Below are positions 18,780-26,529 of a DNA stretch of 64,000 nt, in pieces. The notes under the pieces are model-generated. The model did not search any database. It saw only the letters and a program-made list of their open reading frames with translations, and was not told the origin of the DNA. Made by a program: the position numbers and the translations under genes. Source of the stretch: Nostoc sp. LEGE 12450 (GTDB lineage Bacteria > Cyanobacteriota > Cyanobacteriia > Cyanobacteriales > Nostocaceae); assembly GCF_015206895.1 (NCBI RefSeq), contig NZ_JADEXU010000020.1:1-64000 (forward strand), in the 5' to 3' direction. Numbering within the stretch: position 1 is the first letter of the stretch; each line of letters starts with the position of its first letter.

Positions 18780-19063
18780 AAGTAGGTTGGCACAATAAAA
18801 TCAAACTATAGCGAAGCGGTAGCGAGTCAGACGCTCCTGCGTCGCTAACGCTGCGCTATCGAGCGTCTTTGATTTATGAAATTATTTGCGTAGGAAGGCA
18901 ATAGGCAATAGGCAAGAAGCCTCTTTGAGTTGCACTGAATTTTTTCAAAAATAAAATATGAGTCCTATATGTAAATAAAAATGAACTAGGCTAGAACCCT
19001 TATGCCTATTGACTATTGCCTATTGCCTTATCCCAACGACAATTATTTACGCCCACTTACTTA
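18780..19063. repeat. Type I miniature element interrupted by a type II element
   Basis: Outer element termini are AAGTAGGTTGGCACAATAAAA at the left and CGCCCACTTACTTA at the right, an imperfect inverted repeat (compare the intact copy at 59026-59147). The outer sequence is continuous with that copy if 18809-18967 plus one TA is removed. It fills most of the 338-nt gap between rppA and rppB and directly touches the rppB start codon. Confidence 0.8.
18809..18967 (+). mobile_element. 159-bp type II miniature element, TA target duplication
   Basis: Flanked by TA at 18807-18808 and 18968-18969. The empty version of this site is seen in the type I copy at 15555-15667. The right end AATATGAGTCCTA-like terminus (reverse complement TAGGACTCAT) is shared with the other type II copies. 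A TA duplication is the mark of IS630/Tc1-mariner-type transposition; no transposase of that family lies in the window. The left end is diverged and carries extra CGCTA-rich palindromes. Confidence 0.7.
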
Positions 19064-19117
19064 ACTTGTCATTGATCGTTGAAAGAAAAATTTCAAGGCT
19101 TCTAATTCTCAATTTAA

Positions 19118-19789
19118 TTATTGGGGATTTAAGCGATAGCCCATACCGTAAACTGTTTTAATCCAGTCTGCTGCACCCAATACTTGCAAGCGCTGTCGCA
19201 ACTTGCGTACTAGCACAGTTAAAGCATTGCTTTCCGGTTCCATACCCCACTCCCACAATGCCTCTTCAATCTGGTTGCGATTTAAAACCTGATTAGGATG
19301 ACGCATCAGGTATTCTAATAATTTTGCTTCACGAGGAGATAATTCGACTTTTACGTGACTTCGTTCTACATTTAATTCAGCTAAATCCAATTGCAAATCT
19401 GCTACCCGTAGACTATCTCCCTGCCAATTGGGGACTCTCCGCCCTAAAGCACGCACCCGCGCCAAGAGTTCCACTAAGTCTGCGGGTTTGACTAAATAAT
19501 CATCTGCTCCCGCATCTAAAGCCATAACTTTATCAGGCGTGGTGTCTTTAGCTGTCAATATCAACACCGGCGCAGTTTTACCAGAGAGACGATACTGGCG
19601 ACACAGACTTAAACCGCTAATTGTCGGTAACATCCAGTCTAAAATTAATAGATCGTAATGTTTTTGGGATATCAGCCACTGTGCAATTTCCCCATCTTCC
19701 GCAGCATCTACAATATATCCAGCTTCCGATAGAATACCTTGTAATGGCTCTAATTGTTCAAAATTATCTTCTACTAATAATATCCGCAT
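19118..19789 (-). CDS. rppA: RppA-like OmpR-family response regulator
   Basis: 223 residues. The receiver domain (1-~118) has the acidic pair in LLVEDN, the phospho-acceptor Asp in DLLILDWMLP, Thr in ILTAKD and Lys in DDYLVKPAD. The winged-helix DNA-binding domain follows (LSPREAKLLEYLMRHPNQVL, ESNALTVLVRKLRQRL, GMGYRLNPQ). It is transcribed ahead of the RppB-like sensor. Its targets are unknown, and it is divergent from the membrane-anchored unknown at 20016 across 226 nt. Confidence 0.88.
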   Translation of the reverse strand: MRILLVEDNFEQLEPLQGILSEAGYIVDAAEDGEIAQWLISQKHYDLLILDWMLPTISGLSLCRQYRLSGKTAPVLILTAKDTTPDKVMALDAGADDYLVKPADLVELLARVRALGRRVPNWQGDSLRVADLQLDLAELNVERSHVKVELSPREAKLLEYLMRHPNQVLNRNQIEEALWEWGMEPESNALTVLVRKLRQRLQVLGAADWIKTVYGMGYRLNPQ

Positions 19790-20015
19790 ACAACCTTTGG
19801 AGGTAAATTCATGACAGGGTAATTTCCCGCACTATATTAATAAGAAGGAAGTCAATTATCTCTTATATGTTGTATTAGTACTATCCCAGGTTAAAAATTT
19901 AAAGTGTTCTATCAGAAGGCATATCATGAATGCGCCAATAGATAGTTTTTGGTATTGATCGCTCCGTAAGTATCAGACCAATTAGTATTATATATAAACT
20001 AAAAATTAAAGTATT

Positions 20016-20645
20016 ATGCCTTATTTAAAACCACAGATTTTACTAATTGTTCTACCTATGATATTGCTAGGCATTGCCTTTTGGACTGGTAGTGATTTGT
20101 TAACAAAAAAAATGTTAGGATTCTCCTATAGGACACTGGATAAGTTGCAAGCTGATACACTACCACAGGTGGAGCTAACACTTAATTTTACAGTGGTTGA
20201 TATGAAAGTAGAGAAAGAGCAAAAATTTACTCAAGTGAAGATTAAAACAGCAAATTCTCTGCTAAAAAGGTTAGAAATTGAAATTCCTAACTCCAAATTT
20301 CCAGAAGTAGCGATCGCACAAAAATTTGGATTAGATCCTCAACAACAAGAGCTGAAGCTTAATAAACAAATACAAGTAAAAATTCCTGTGATTTTAAAAG
20401 TAATCAAAGCTGAAATTCAAAAAAAGCAAGGACTTAGCTTTATTGAGGTTAGAACCGCTAACAATACTCTACGGAAGTTGGATTTTGTTCTACCGGTAAC
20501 TGAGATTAATATGGTAGAAGCAATGACTGCTAAGTTACTAAATCTGTCTCCTGAAGAAGTCAGAAAGCTAATACGGTATCAAGTTCAAAATCAATCTTGG
20601 TTAAAACCTAAAATAAAGAAAGCAGCTAAAACTGAAATAATTTAA
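20016..20645 (+). CDS. Membrane-anchored protein of unknown function
   Basis: Not recognised. 209 residues with one N-terminal hydrophobic helix (ILLIVLPMILLGIAFWTG), then a soluble, Lys-rich part with alternating beta-type strands. Two segments look related: VKIKTANSLLKRLEIEIP and IEVRTANNTLRKLDFVLP, each preceded by a Lys-rich strand, suggesting an internal duplication (residues ~70-95 and ~140-165). The tail is strongly basic (KPKIKKAAKTEII). Probably inner-membrane anchored with a periplasmic domain. It is divergent from the rppA-like gene. Confidence 0.6.
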   Translation: MPYLKPQILLIVLPMILLGIAFWTGSDLLTKKMLGFSYRTLDKLQADTLPQVELTLNFTVVDMKVEKEQKFTQVKIKTANSLLKRLEIEIPNSKFPEVAIAQKFGLDPQQQELKLNKQIQVKIPVILKVIKAEIQKKQGLSFIEVRTANNTLRKLDFVLPVTEINMVEAMTAKLLNLSPEEVRKLIRYQVQNQSWLKPKIKKAAKTEII

Positions 20646-20715
20646 AATACCAATAACGAGTAAATTAGTAGAGACATATTAGTCAATACAGTTCAGATAA
20701 GACCAAAACACTTGT

Positions 20716-20740
20716 AGAGACGGCGATTTATCGCGTCTCT
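20716..20740. terminator. Bidirectional hairpin between convergent genes
   Basis: AGAGACG-GCGATTTATCGC-GTCTCT forms a stem of about 10 bp in the gap between the convergent genes ending at 20645 and 20796. The T-run is short (TTG). It is of the same GAGACGCGA palindrome type seen elsewhere in the window, so it may be a dispersed repeat used as a terminator. Confidence 0.45.
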
Positions 20741-20795
20741 TTGAACCGTATTGACATATTAGTATAGGGGCGCAAAGTGCAATTTCGCGTTGCTA

Positions 20796-22121
20796 CTAAA
20801 GTTGATTCCGCGCTTTGAGTTGCAGATATCGCTCAACTACCTGATCGGCAATTTGATTTGCTGGTGCATCTAGTACTAATACACCTTTTTGTTTCAATTG
20901 AGCGAATGCGACTTGTCTTTGCATTAATAAATCGAGTGCGACTGCACGGGCATAAGCTTCTGTAACATTATCTGTAAAAGTGTGTGCCAAATGGTCAACT
21001 TGTGGATCTCGCAAAGTAACACAAAATGGTAAATAGCGAGGCGCTAACTTCGAGAGTGCAGCCAGGAGTTCCGTAGAGGCGGTGACATCAACTAAGTCGG
21101 TAATTACGACTACAAGCGCCCTCCGAGTTTGACGTTGCAAAACATTTGTCACCGCCCCCAAATAATCAGATTCAAATAATACTGGTTGAATTGGAGTTAG
21201 GCGATCAATTAGCTGATTTAAATGATGTTGACCGCGTTCTGGGGGAATCCAGGTATGCATTTGGCGGTCAAATACACCAATACCCACGCGATCGCCTCGA
21301 TGTAAGCCCGCCAATGCTAAGGATAAAGTTGCATTCAAACCCCAGTCAAATCGCTGCAAGTTCTGCACCTTTGCAGTCATCAACCGCCCGCGATCGAGCA
21401 AGATTAATAAAGTTTGTTCCTGTTCGGGTTCTAGAACCCTCACCAGTGGCGTTGCATTTCCATAAGCCCCAACTCGACGGGCGGTAGCTTTCCAATCAAT
21501 AAAGCGCAAATCGTCACCAGTGCGATAGTTCCGCAGTTCGGCAAACTCTGTACCAATACCAGTTTTACGAGATTGGCGCATTGATCCTGATGATTGCAAT
21601 GTTAAACGAATTGTAAGCGATCGCAATCCCACCAAATCAGGATAAACTTTCACTGGCAGACTTTGGGGAATTTGCCAATCGTCCCAAGCTAATCCCCAAA
21701 TTCCCAACTGTCGGACTTGAATATTTCCCCAAGGAAACTCACCGCGCTGTTTTGGGTTGACGGTATATGTCAATTCCTGTGTGGTATTACTGGGAATAAT
21801 AGCTCGGTGTGTGGGTGCTGATACACCAAAACCTGTTGGGTAGTAATCGCAGATTTCAATTAAGGCGTTGGTATTTGGCGATGTTACTTTTAGCATCACC
21901 GGATTATCCCGCCCAATGGATAATCGTGAGGGTAATTCGCGGGTAATTTGCACGCGAGAACGCCGCACCTGCAAACCGTCTGCAACCATCAATCCAAGAA
22001 TTATGGCATTAAATAGCACAATGATGGCGATGGTTACTTTAATGCCAAGAAAAAGGCATAGGATCGGGGCGATCGCTATACCTAAAACCAGCAATACATA
22101 AACTCGTTTGGAAGGAAGCAT
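20796..22121 (-). CDS. DUF58 domain-containing membrane-anchored protein
   Basis: 441 residues with two N-terminal helices (VYVLLVLGIAIAPILCLFLG and VTIAIIVLFNAIILGLMVAD), a beta-rich middle part, and the DUF58 signature GIGTEFAELRNYRTGDDLRFIDWKATAR around 190-217, followed by a vWA-like fold with LLILLDRGR in place of a full MIDAS motif. DUF58 proteins usually work with MoxR ATPases and transglutaminases as chaperone-like or envelope assembly systems; no MoxR gene is in the window. It starts 28 nt after the transporter gene cmpD and is probably co-transcribed with it. Confidence 0.85.
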   Translation of the reverse strand: MLPSKRVYVLLVLGIAIAPILCLFLGIKVTIAIIVLFNAIILGLMVADGLQVRRSRVQITRELPSRLSIGRDNPVMLKVTSPNTNALIEICDYYPTGFGVSAPTHRAIIPSNTTQELTYTVNPKQRGEFPWGNIQVRQLGIWGLAWDDWQIPQSLPVKVYPDLVGLRSLTIRLTLQSSGSMRQSRKTGIGTEFAELRNYRTGDDLRFIDWKATARRVGAYGNATPLVRVLEPEQEQTLLILLDRGRLMTAKVQNLQRFDWGLNATLSLALAGLHRGDRVGIGVFDRQMHTWIPPERGQHHLNQLIDRLTPIQPVLFESDYLGAVTNVLQRQTRRALVVVITDLVDVTASTELLAALSKLAPRYLPFCVTLRDPQVDHLAHTFTDNVTEAYARAVALDLLMQRQVAFAQLKQKGVLVLDAPANQIADQVVERYLQLKARNQL

Positions 22122-22149
22122 TTTAGAAATTAGGAGAATGACGATTAGT

Positions 22150-23007
22150 TTAACCTACGTCATCATGGGCAAAGCGATTAAAGAGGAAATCTAAAGCATA
22201 ATTACGTAGTTGGTAATATTGTGGATCTTCCATGATGCGGGCGCGATCGCGGGGACGAGAAAAAGGAATTTCCATGACTTCGCCTATTTTCGCGTGTGGG
22301 CCATTGGTCATCATTACCAATTTATCTGCTAAAAATAGTGCCTCGTCGATGTCGTGGGTAATCATCAGCACTGTACAACGGTTATCACCCCAAATTTTCA
22401 GCAATTCTTCTTGTAATTCTTCTTTGGTGATGGCATCTAGCGCCCCAAAGGGTTCATCTAAAATTAAAACTTTCGGACGAATCGCCAAAGCACGGGCGAT
22501 AGAAACCCGTTGTCTCATCCCACCGGACATTTGCATTGGTTTCTTTTCCATTGCATCAGCCAGTCCCACCATTGCTAGATGATCGCGCACGATCGCTCTT
22601 TTTTCGGCTTGTGGTTTGTTGGGATAAACGGCGTTAACAGCTAAATAGATGTTTTCAAAAGCAGTTCGCCAAGGTAGCAAGGCATAGTTTTGGAAGACAA
22701 CCATCCTGTCTGGGCCTGGCTTGGTAATGGGTTCTCCTTCGAGTAACACTTGACCGGAGGTAGGAAAGTTAAAACCGGATACCATATTTAGTAGTGTCGA
22801 TTTGCCACAGCCAGAGTGACCAATGACGCAAATAAATTCGCCCTGTTCGACGTTAAGGTTAACGCCGTCGAGTACGGTGAAGGGGCCTTTCTTTGTGGGA
22901 TAAACTTTGGTAACGTCTTTAATTTCTAGAAAAGGTCTGCGACTGGTGGTTGCAGTGACGAATGGTTTTCCTAGTGTGTTTGTTGCTGTTGAGTTGCGGT
23001 TTTGCAT
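22150..23007 (-). CDS. cmpD: ABC transporter ATPase, CmpD/NrtD type
   Basis: 285 residues: Walker A GHSGCGKSTLLN, Q-loop VFQNYALLPWRT, signature MSGGMRQRVSIARALA, Walker B VLILDEPFGALDA and H-loop ITHDIDEA. It is the stand-alone ATPase that pairs with CmpC to drive the CmpB permease. It is the last transporter gene of the operon; a 472-nt repeat-filled gap separates it from cmpC. Both the bicarbonate and nitrate systems have this subunit, and the bicarbonate assignment comes from CmpA (26530-27912). The DUF58 gene follows after 28 nt. Confidence 0.85.
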   Translation of the reverse strand: MQNRNSTATNTLGKPFVTATTSRRPFLEIKDVTKVYPTKKGPFTVLDGVNLNVEQGEFICVIGHSGCGKSTLLNMVSGFNFPTSGQVLLEGEPITKPGPDRMVVFQNYALLPWRTAFENIYLAVNAVYPNKPQAEKRAIVRDHLAMVGLADAMEKKPMQMSGGMRQRVSIARALAIRPKVLILDEPFGALDAITKEELQEELLKIWGDNRCTVLMITHDIDEALFLADKLVMMTNGPHAKIGEVMEIPFSRPRDRARIMEDPQYYQLRNYALDFLFNRFAHDDVG

Positions 23008-23069
23008 GGTATTTGGTATTTGGGGATTAAAAAGCTATGTGAAAATGAATATTCTGACCTCTCTCCAAA

Positions 23070-23092
23070 CCTCTCCCCTAGAAGGGGAGAGG
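23070..23092 (-). repeat. CCTCTCCCC palindrome in the cmpC-cmpD gap
   Basis: CCTCTCCCCT-AGA-AGGGGAGAGG, a perfect 10-bp stem, 63 nt upstream of the cmpD start. It is a common cyanobacterial extragenic palindrome type. On the mRNA it could act as a partial terminator or a 3'-stabilising stem for the cmpABC part of the operon. Confidence 0.6.
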
Positions 23093-23179
23093 CTTTGAAT
23101 TATCCCCCTTCCCTTGTAGGTAAGGGGGTAGGGGGTTAGGTTTTTTGTTGGTTTTTCCAAATGACATGAAAAGTCAAAT

Positions 23180-23431
23180 CATAATGGAGTTCAAAGACTC
23201 ATTAATGGAGTTCAAAGACTCATTAATGGAGTTAAAAGCCTCATTAATGGAGTTAAAAGCCTCATTAATGGAGTTAAAAGGTTCATTAATGGAGTTCAAA
23301 GGCTCATTAATGGAGTTCAAAGGCTCATTAATGGAGTTAAAAGACTCATTAATGGAGTTAAAAGCCTCATTAATGGAGTTAAAAGGCTCATTAATGGAGT
23401 TCAAAGGCTCATTAACGGAGATAAAAGACTC
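23180..23431. repeat. Tandem array of twelve 21-bp units
   Basis: Exactly 252 bp: twelve units of ATTAATGGAGTTnAAAGnCTC with no indels. Position 13 is C or A and position 18 is A, C or G; the first and last units are slightly diverged (ATAATGG, ATTAACGGAGAT). Because 21 is a multiple of 3 and the unit has no stop in some frames, both strands are open across it (MEFKDSL- and FNSINE-type repeats), but no ribosome-binding site or flanking coding sequence supports translation. It lies in the cmpC-cmpD gap. Confidence 0.95.
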
Positions 23432-23479
23432 GCGCGTGATGTCCTACTTCTCCCACTTCCTCTTTCTCTCACCAGTTTT

Positions 23480-25480
23480 TTATGATGCGAGTCTCCTTCT
23501 CGGTGCATCAAGAACAACTTCCGCGACTGAAAAATCACGTTTAATTTTCAAGCTGTTGAGATAAGCGATCGGATCATCGGCGTTAAAGGGAGTACCATCG
23601 AACAGTTGGATTGGTTGGCGAATATAGCTAATGTCCAAACCTAATTCTCGTGCGGCGGTGCTGAAAACACGAACTCGACACACCCGTTCAACAACTTCTA
23701 CCCAATTTCTGGGGAAGGGAGTATCACCCCAACGCGCCAATTGACTCATAATCCAAATTTGTTCGGTGCGACTGGGGCGGTTAATGGCAGACTCAGAATA
23801 AAACTGGTGATGGGCATAGTCTCGCAACGGATGGTTTAAGTCACAGGTGAGACTATCTGGATCTTCGAGTTGAATGTATTCTAAATCAGTGCTGACGTAA
23901 TCTCGCCCTGCTAAAATTCGGCGAATTTCTTGGGTATTTTCGGGATTTGCACAATACACGCAAGCTTCTAATAAAGCTTTCGTTAAGGCAATATGCGTAT
24001 TTGGATAATTTTCTGCCCAATCTTCCCGCACACCAAGAACTTTACCGGGGTGTCCTAGCCAAACTTCTAAGTCGGTAGCGATGGTAAAGCCGACATTTTC
24101 TACAGCAGCGCGGTAGTTCCAAGGTTCGCCTACGCAGTAACCATCAATGCTTCCAGTTTTTAGGTCGGCTACCATTTGCGCTGGGGGAATGGTCTTCATA
24201 TCCACATCGCAATCCGGGTCAACTCCACCAGCCGCTAGCCAGTAACGCAGCAACAAGTTGTGCATCGATGCGGCATGTACTACTCCCATTGTGTGCCGTT
24301 GTTCACGGGTGCGAAGTAGGTATCTTTTAAAATCTGATAAGGTTTGTACACCTTCGTCATAAAAGTGTTTTGCCAAGGTGATGGCGTTACCGTTGCGAGT
24401 CATAGTAAGCGCGGTAACAACGGGCAGAGGTTGGTTATTATGTCCTCCCAAAGTTAACCACATCGGCATCCCTGAAGGCATTTGCGCCGCATCTAAATAA
24501 CCACCACTTATGCCATCTTCTATACCCCGCCAGCTACTTTCCCGCACGAGGTTAACTTCATCTAAACCATGTTTGAGGAAGAAGCCTTTTTCTTTAGCAA
24601 CTGCTAGGGGGGCGCAAGCTGTCAGAGGTAAAAAGCCAATTTCTAGGTTAACTTTTTCTAATCCATGACGGGCAACGTCGGCAGTTTTCCGCGCCCGAAT
24701 TTTCTTGATGCGTTTCTGCTGATTGAGGAAGTAAATCATCTCACTCCGCAAGCTGTAGTAGCTGGGATGTTCTACTACTTCCATCCGCTTGCGGGGTCTG
24801 GGAATATCCACTTCTAAAATGTCACCAATTTTAGATTCGGGGCCGTTGGTTAGCATCACGATTCTGTCAGACAACAGCACTGCTTCATCTACATCATGTG
24901 TCACCATCACGGCGGTAACTTGATTTTCTTCGCAGATTTGCATGAGTTGTTCTTGCAAATTGCCGCGTGTGAGTGCATCCAACGCACCAAATGGTTCATC
25001 TAGCAATAGTAATTTGGGACGAATCGCTAAAGCGCGGGCGATCGCAACTCGCTGTTTTTGCCCACCTGATAACATCCCCGGTTGTTTGTCAGCATGGGGA
25101 CGCAAACCCACCATATTTATATGTTTTTCGATGATAGCGTTGCGTTCCTCGGCGGATATACCCTTCATTACCGAGTCCACAGCAAGAGCAATATTTTCTC
25201 TTACCGTCCGCCAAGGTAATAGCGAATAATTTTGGAACACCACCATTCTATCTGGGCCAGGTTTGGTGATTTTTTGTCCTTCTAAGGTGACAATACCTTC
25301 AGTTGGCAAATCCAAACCCGCAATCATATTTAATAGAGTGGATTTGCCGCAACCGGAGTGACCAATCAAAGAAACGAATTCTCCTTTTTTTATTTGGAGG
25401 TCGATTCCTTTAAGGGCGATATATTTGCCACCACCAGTTAATTCAAAAACTTTGTCAATTTGATCAACAGCTACAAACAT
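23480..25480 (-). CDS. cmpC: ABC transporter ATPase fused to substrate-binding-like domain, CmpC/NrtC type
   Basis: 666 residues. Residues 1-~265 are an ABC ATPase (GHSGCGKSTLLN, VFQNYSLLPWRT, LSGGQKQRVAIARALA, LLLLDEPFGALDA, VTHDVDEA). A basic linker (RIKKIRARKTADVARHGLEK) joins it to a CmpA/NrtA-like binding domain ([49 protein letters not shown]). In the characterised systems this C-terminal domain is regulatory and senses substrate in the cytoplasm. Length is normal. It starts about 127 nt after cmpB, across a heptamer repeat. Confidence 0.87.
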   Translation of the reverse strand: MFVAVDQIDKVFELTGGGKYIALKGIDLQIKKGEFVSLIGHSGCGKSTLLNMIAGLDLPTEGIVTLEGQKITKPGPDRMVVFQNYSLLPWRTVRENIALAVDSVMKGISAEERNAIIEKHINMVGLRPHADKQPGMLSGGQKQRVAIARALAIRPKLLLLDEPFGALDALTRGNLQEQLMQICEENQVTAVMVTHDVDEAVLLSDRIVMLTNGPESKIGDILEVDIPRPRKRMEVVEHPSYYSLRSEMIYFLNQQKRIKKIRARKTADVARHGLEKVNLEIGFLPLTACAPLAVAKEKGFFLKHGLDEVNLVRESSWRGIEDGISGGYLDAAQMPSGMPMWLTLGGHNNQPLPVVTALTMTRNGNAITLAKHFYDEGVQTLSDFKRYLLRTREQRHTMGVVHAASMHNLLLRYWLAAGGVDPDCDVDMKTIPPAQMVADLKTGSIDGYCVGEPWNYRAAVENVGFTIATDLEVWLGHPGKVLGVREDWAENYPNTHIALTKALLEACVYCANPENTQEIRRILAGRDYVSTDLEYIQLEDPDSLTCDLNHPLRDYAHHQFYSESAINRPSRTEQIWIMSQLARWGDTPFPRNWVEVVERVCRVRVFSTAARELGLDISYIRQPIQLFDGTPFNADDPIAYLNSLKIKRDFSVAEVVLDAPRRRLAS

Positions 25481-25484
25481 CTTA

Positions 25485-25607
25485 TTTGTCCTTTGTCATT
25501 TGTCCTTTGTCATTAGTCTTTTGTCTTTCGCCATTAGCCCTTAGTACGTGGTCATTAGTCCTTAGCTTTCTACAAATGACCAATGACTAATGACCAATGA
25601 CTAATGA
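25485..25607. repeat. Heptamer repeat tract in the cmpB-cmpC gap
   Basis: Alternating TTTGTCC/TTTGTCATT and, after a centre at about 25550, GACCAATGACTAATGACC heptamers in the complementary sense, so the tract can fold on itself. It is the short tandemly repeated type found in heterocyst-forming cyanobacteria. Related runs occur near 9357 and 61098. Confidence 0.75.
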
Positions 25608-26447
25608 CTATTTCTGTTCTGCTGGTAAAATCTTGTTTTGCAGCCAACCCATTGCTTTATCCAAAAGCAACCCAACAACACCGATATAAACTAGAGCCAA
25701 AATAACTTCGCTGACGTTGTTATTTTGATAAGCGTCCCAGATAAAGAAACCAATGCCGACAATACCGGACATGACGATTTCGGCAGCGATAATCGCTAGC
25801 CAAGCTAAACCGATCGCAATTCTCAAGCCAGTAAAAATGTAGGGTAATGCCGCCGGAATCAAAATGTTAGTGAAATATTCTTTGCGGCTAAGTTGCAGAA
25901 CTTTGGCGACGTTGTTGTAATCTTGGGGAATTTGGGTAACGCCGACAGCAGTGTTAATTAAGATGGGCCAAATGGCGGTAATAAAAATTACGAATAAGGC
26001 TGCGGGTTCGTTTTGTCGTAAAGCTGCTAAAGAAATGGGTACCCAAGCTAGAGGTGGTACAGTCCGCAGTAGTTGGAAGATGGGGTCTAAAGCTTTGGAC
26101 ATGGTTTTATTAACCCCAATCAAAACGCCTAAGCCAATACCAACGATCGCAGCTAGGGTATAACTGATTGCAACCCGTTGCAGACTGGCGAGAATCTGCC
26201 AAAACAGACCTTTATCGAGGCCACCCCGGTCATAAAATGGCCAGAAAATCAGAATCCAAGTGTCTTGAACAACTTGTATTGGCCCTGGTAATGTAGCGCC
26301 CGGAGTCCAAGAGAAGAGTTGCCAGATAATGAGGAAGATTGCGATCGCGATCGCAGGTGGTATCAGGTCAGGAAATTGCTTTTTCAAGCTGGATATAAAG
26401 CCATTACTCAATCTAGGGCTTGCAGGGCGTTTTTGGGCTATTGTCAT
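25608..26447 (-). CDS. cmpB: ABC transporter permease, CmpB/NrtB type
   Basis: 279 residues with six predicted membrane helices (for example LIPPAIAIAIFLIIWQLF, YTLAAIVGIGLGVLIGV, VILALVYIGVVGLLL) and the cytoplasmic coupling loop of binding-protein-dependent permeases in the region WLAIIAAEIVMSGIVGIGFF. Length matches CmpB and NrtB. It forms the membrane channel with ATPases CmpC and CmpD and receives substrate from lipoprotein CmpA. The gap to cmpA is 82 nt and contains a palindromic repeat. Confidence 0.88.
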   Translation of the reverse strand: MTIAQKRPASPRLSNGFISSLKKQFPDLIPPAIAIAIFLIIWQLFSWTPGATLPGPIQVVQDTWILIFWPFYDRGGLDKGLFWQILASLQRVAISYTLAAIVGIGLGVLIGVNKTMSKALDPIFQLLRTVPPLAWVPISLAALRQNEPAALFVIFITAIWPILINTAVGVTQIPQDYNNVAKVLQLSRKEYFTNILIPAALPYIFTGLRIAIGLAWLAIIAAEIVMSGIVGIGFFIWDAYQNNNVSEVILALVYIGVVGLLLDKAMGWLQNKILPAEQK

Positions 26448-26490
26448 GATGTTGTATTCTCCGCAAATTTTATTTGTTATTTGTTCTAGA

Positions 26491-26529
26491 CGTGATTCAT
26501 CGCGTCTCTACAAGAGATGAATCGCGTCT
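26491..26529. repeat. Palindromic repeat in the cmpA-cmpB gap
   Basis: GTGATTCATCGCGTCTCTA then GAGATGAATCGCGTCTCTA: two copies of ATCGCGTCTCTA in tandem, whose flanks GATTCATC and GATGAATC are mutually inverted. On the mRNA it forms a hairpin directly after the cmpA stop codon, a possible processing or stability element raising the amount of binding protein relative to permease. Confidence 0.5.

Noticed and set aside
23180-23431. CRISPR array
   Set aside because: Units are directly adjacent with no spacers, and no cas genes are present.
23145-23564. ORF on the plus strand with MEFKDSL heptapeptide repeats (and the minus-strand FNSINE ORF at 23174-23404)
   Set aside because: Both are a by-product of the 21-bp tandem array, which lacks stops in those frames; there is no ribosome-binding site or conserved flank, and the start of the plus ORF is a TTG in unrelated sequence.
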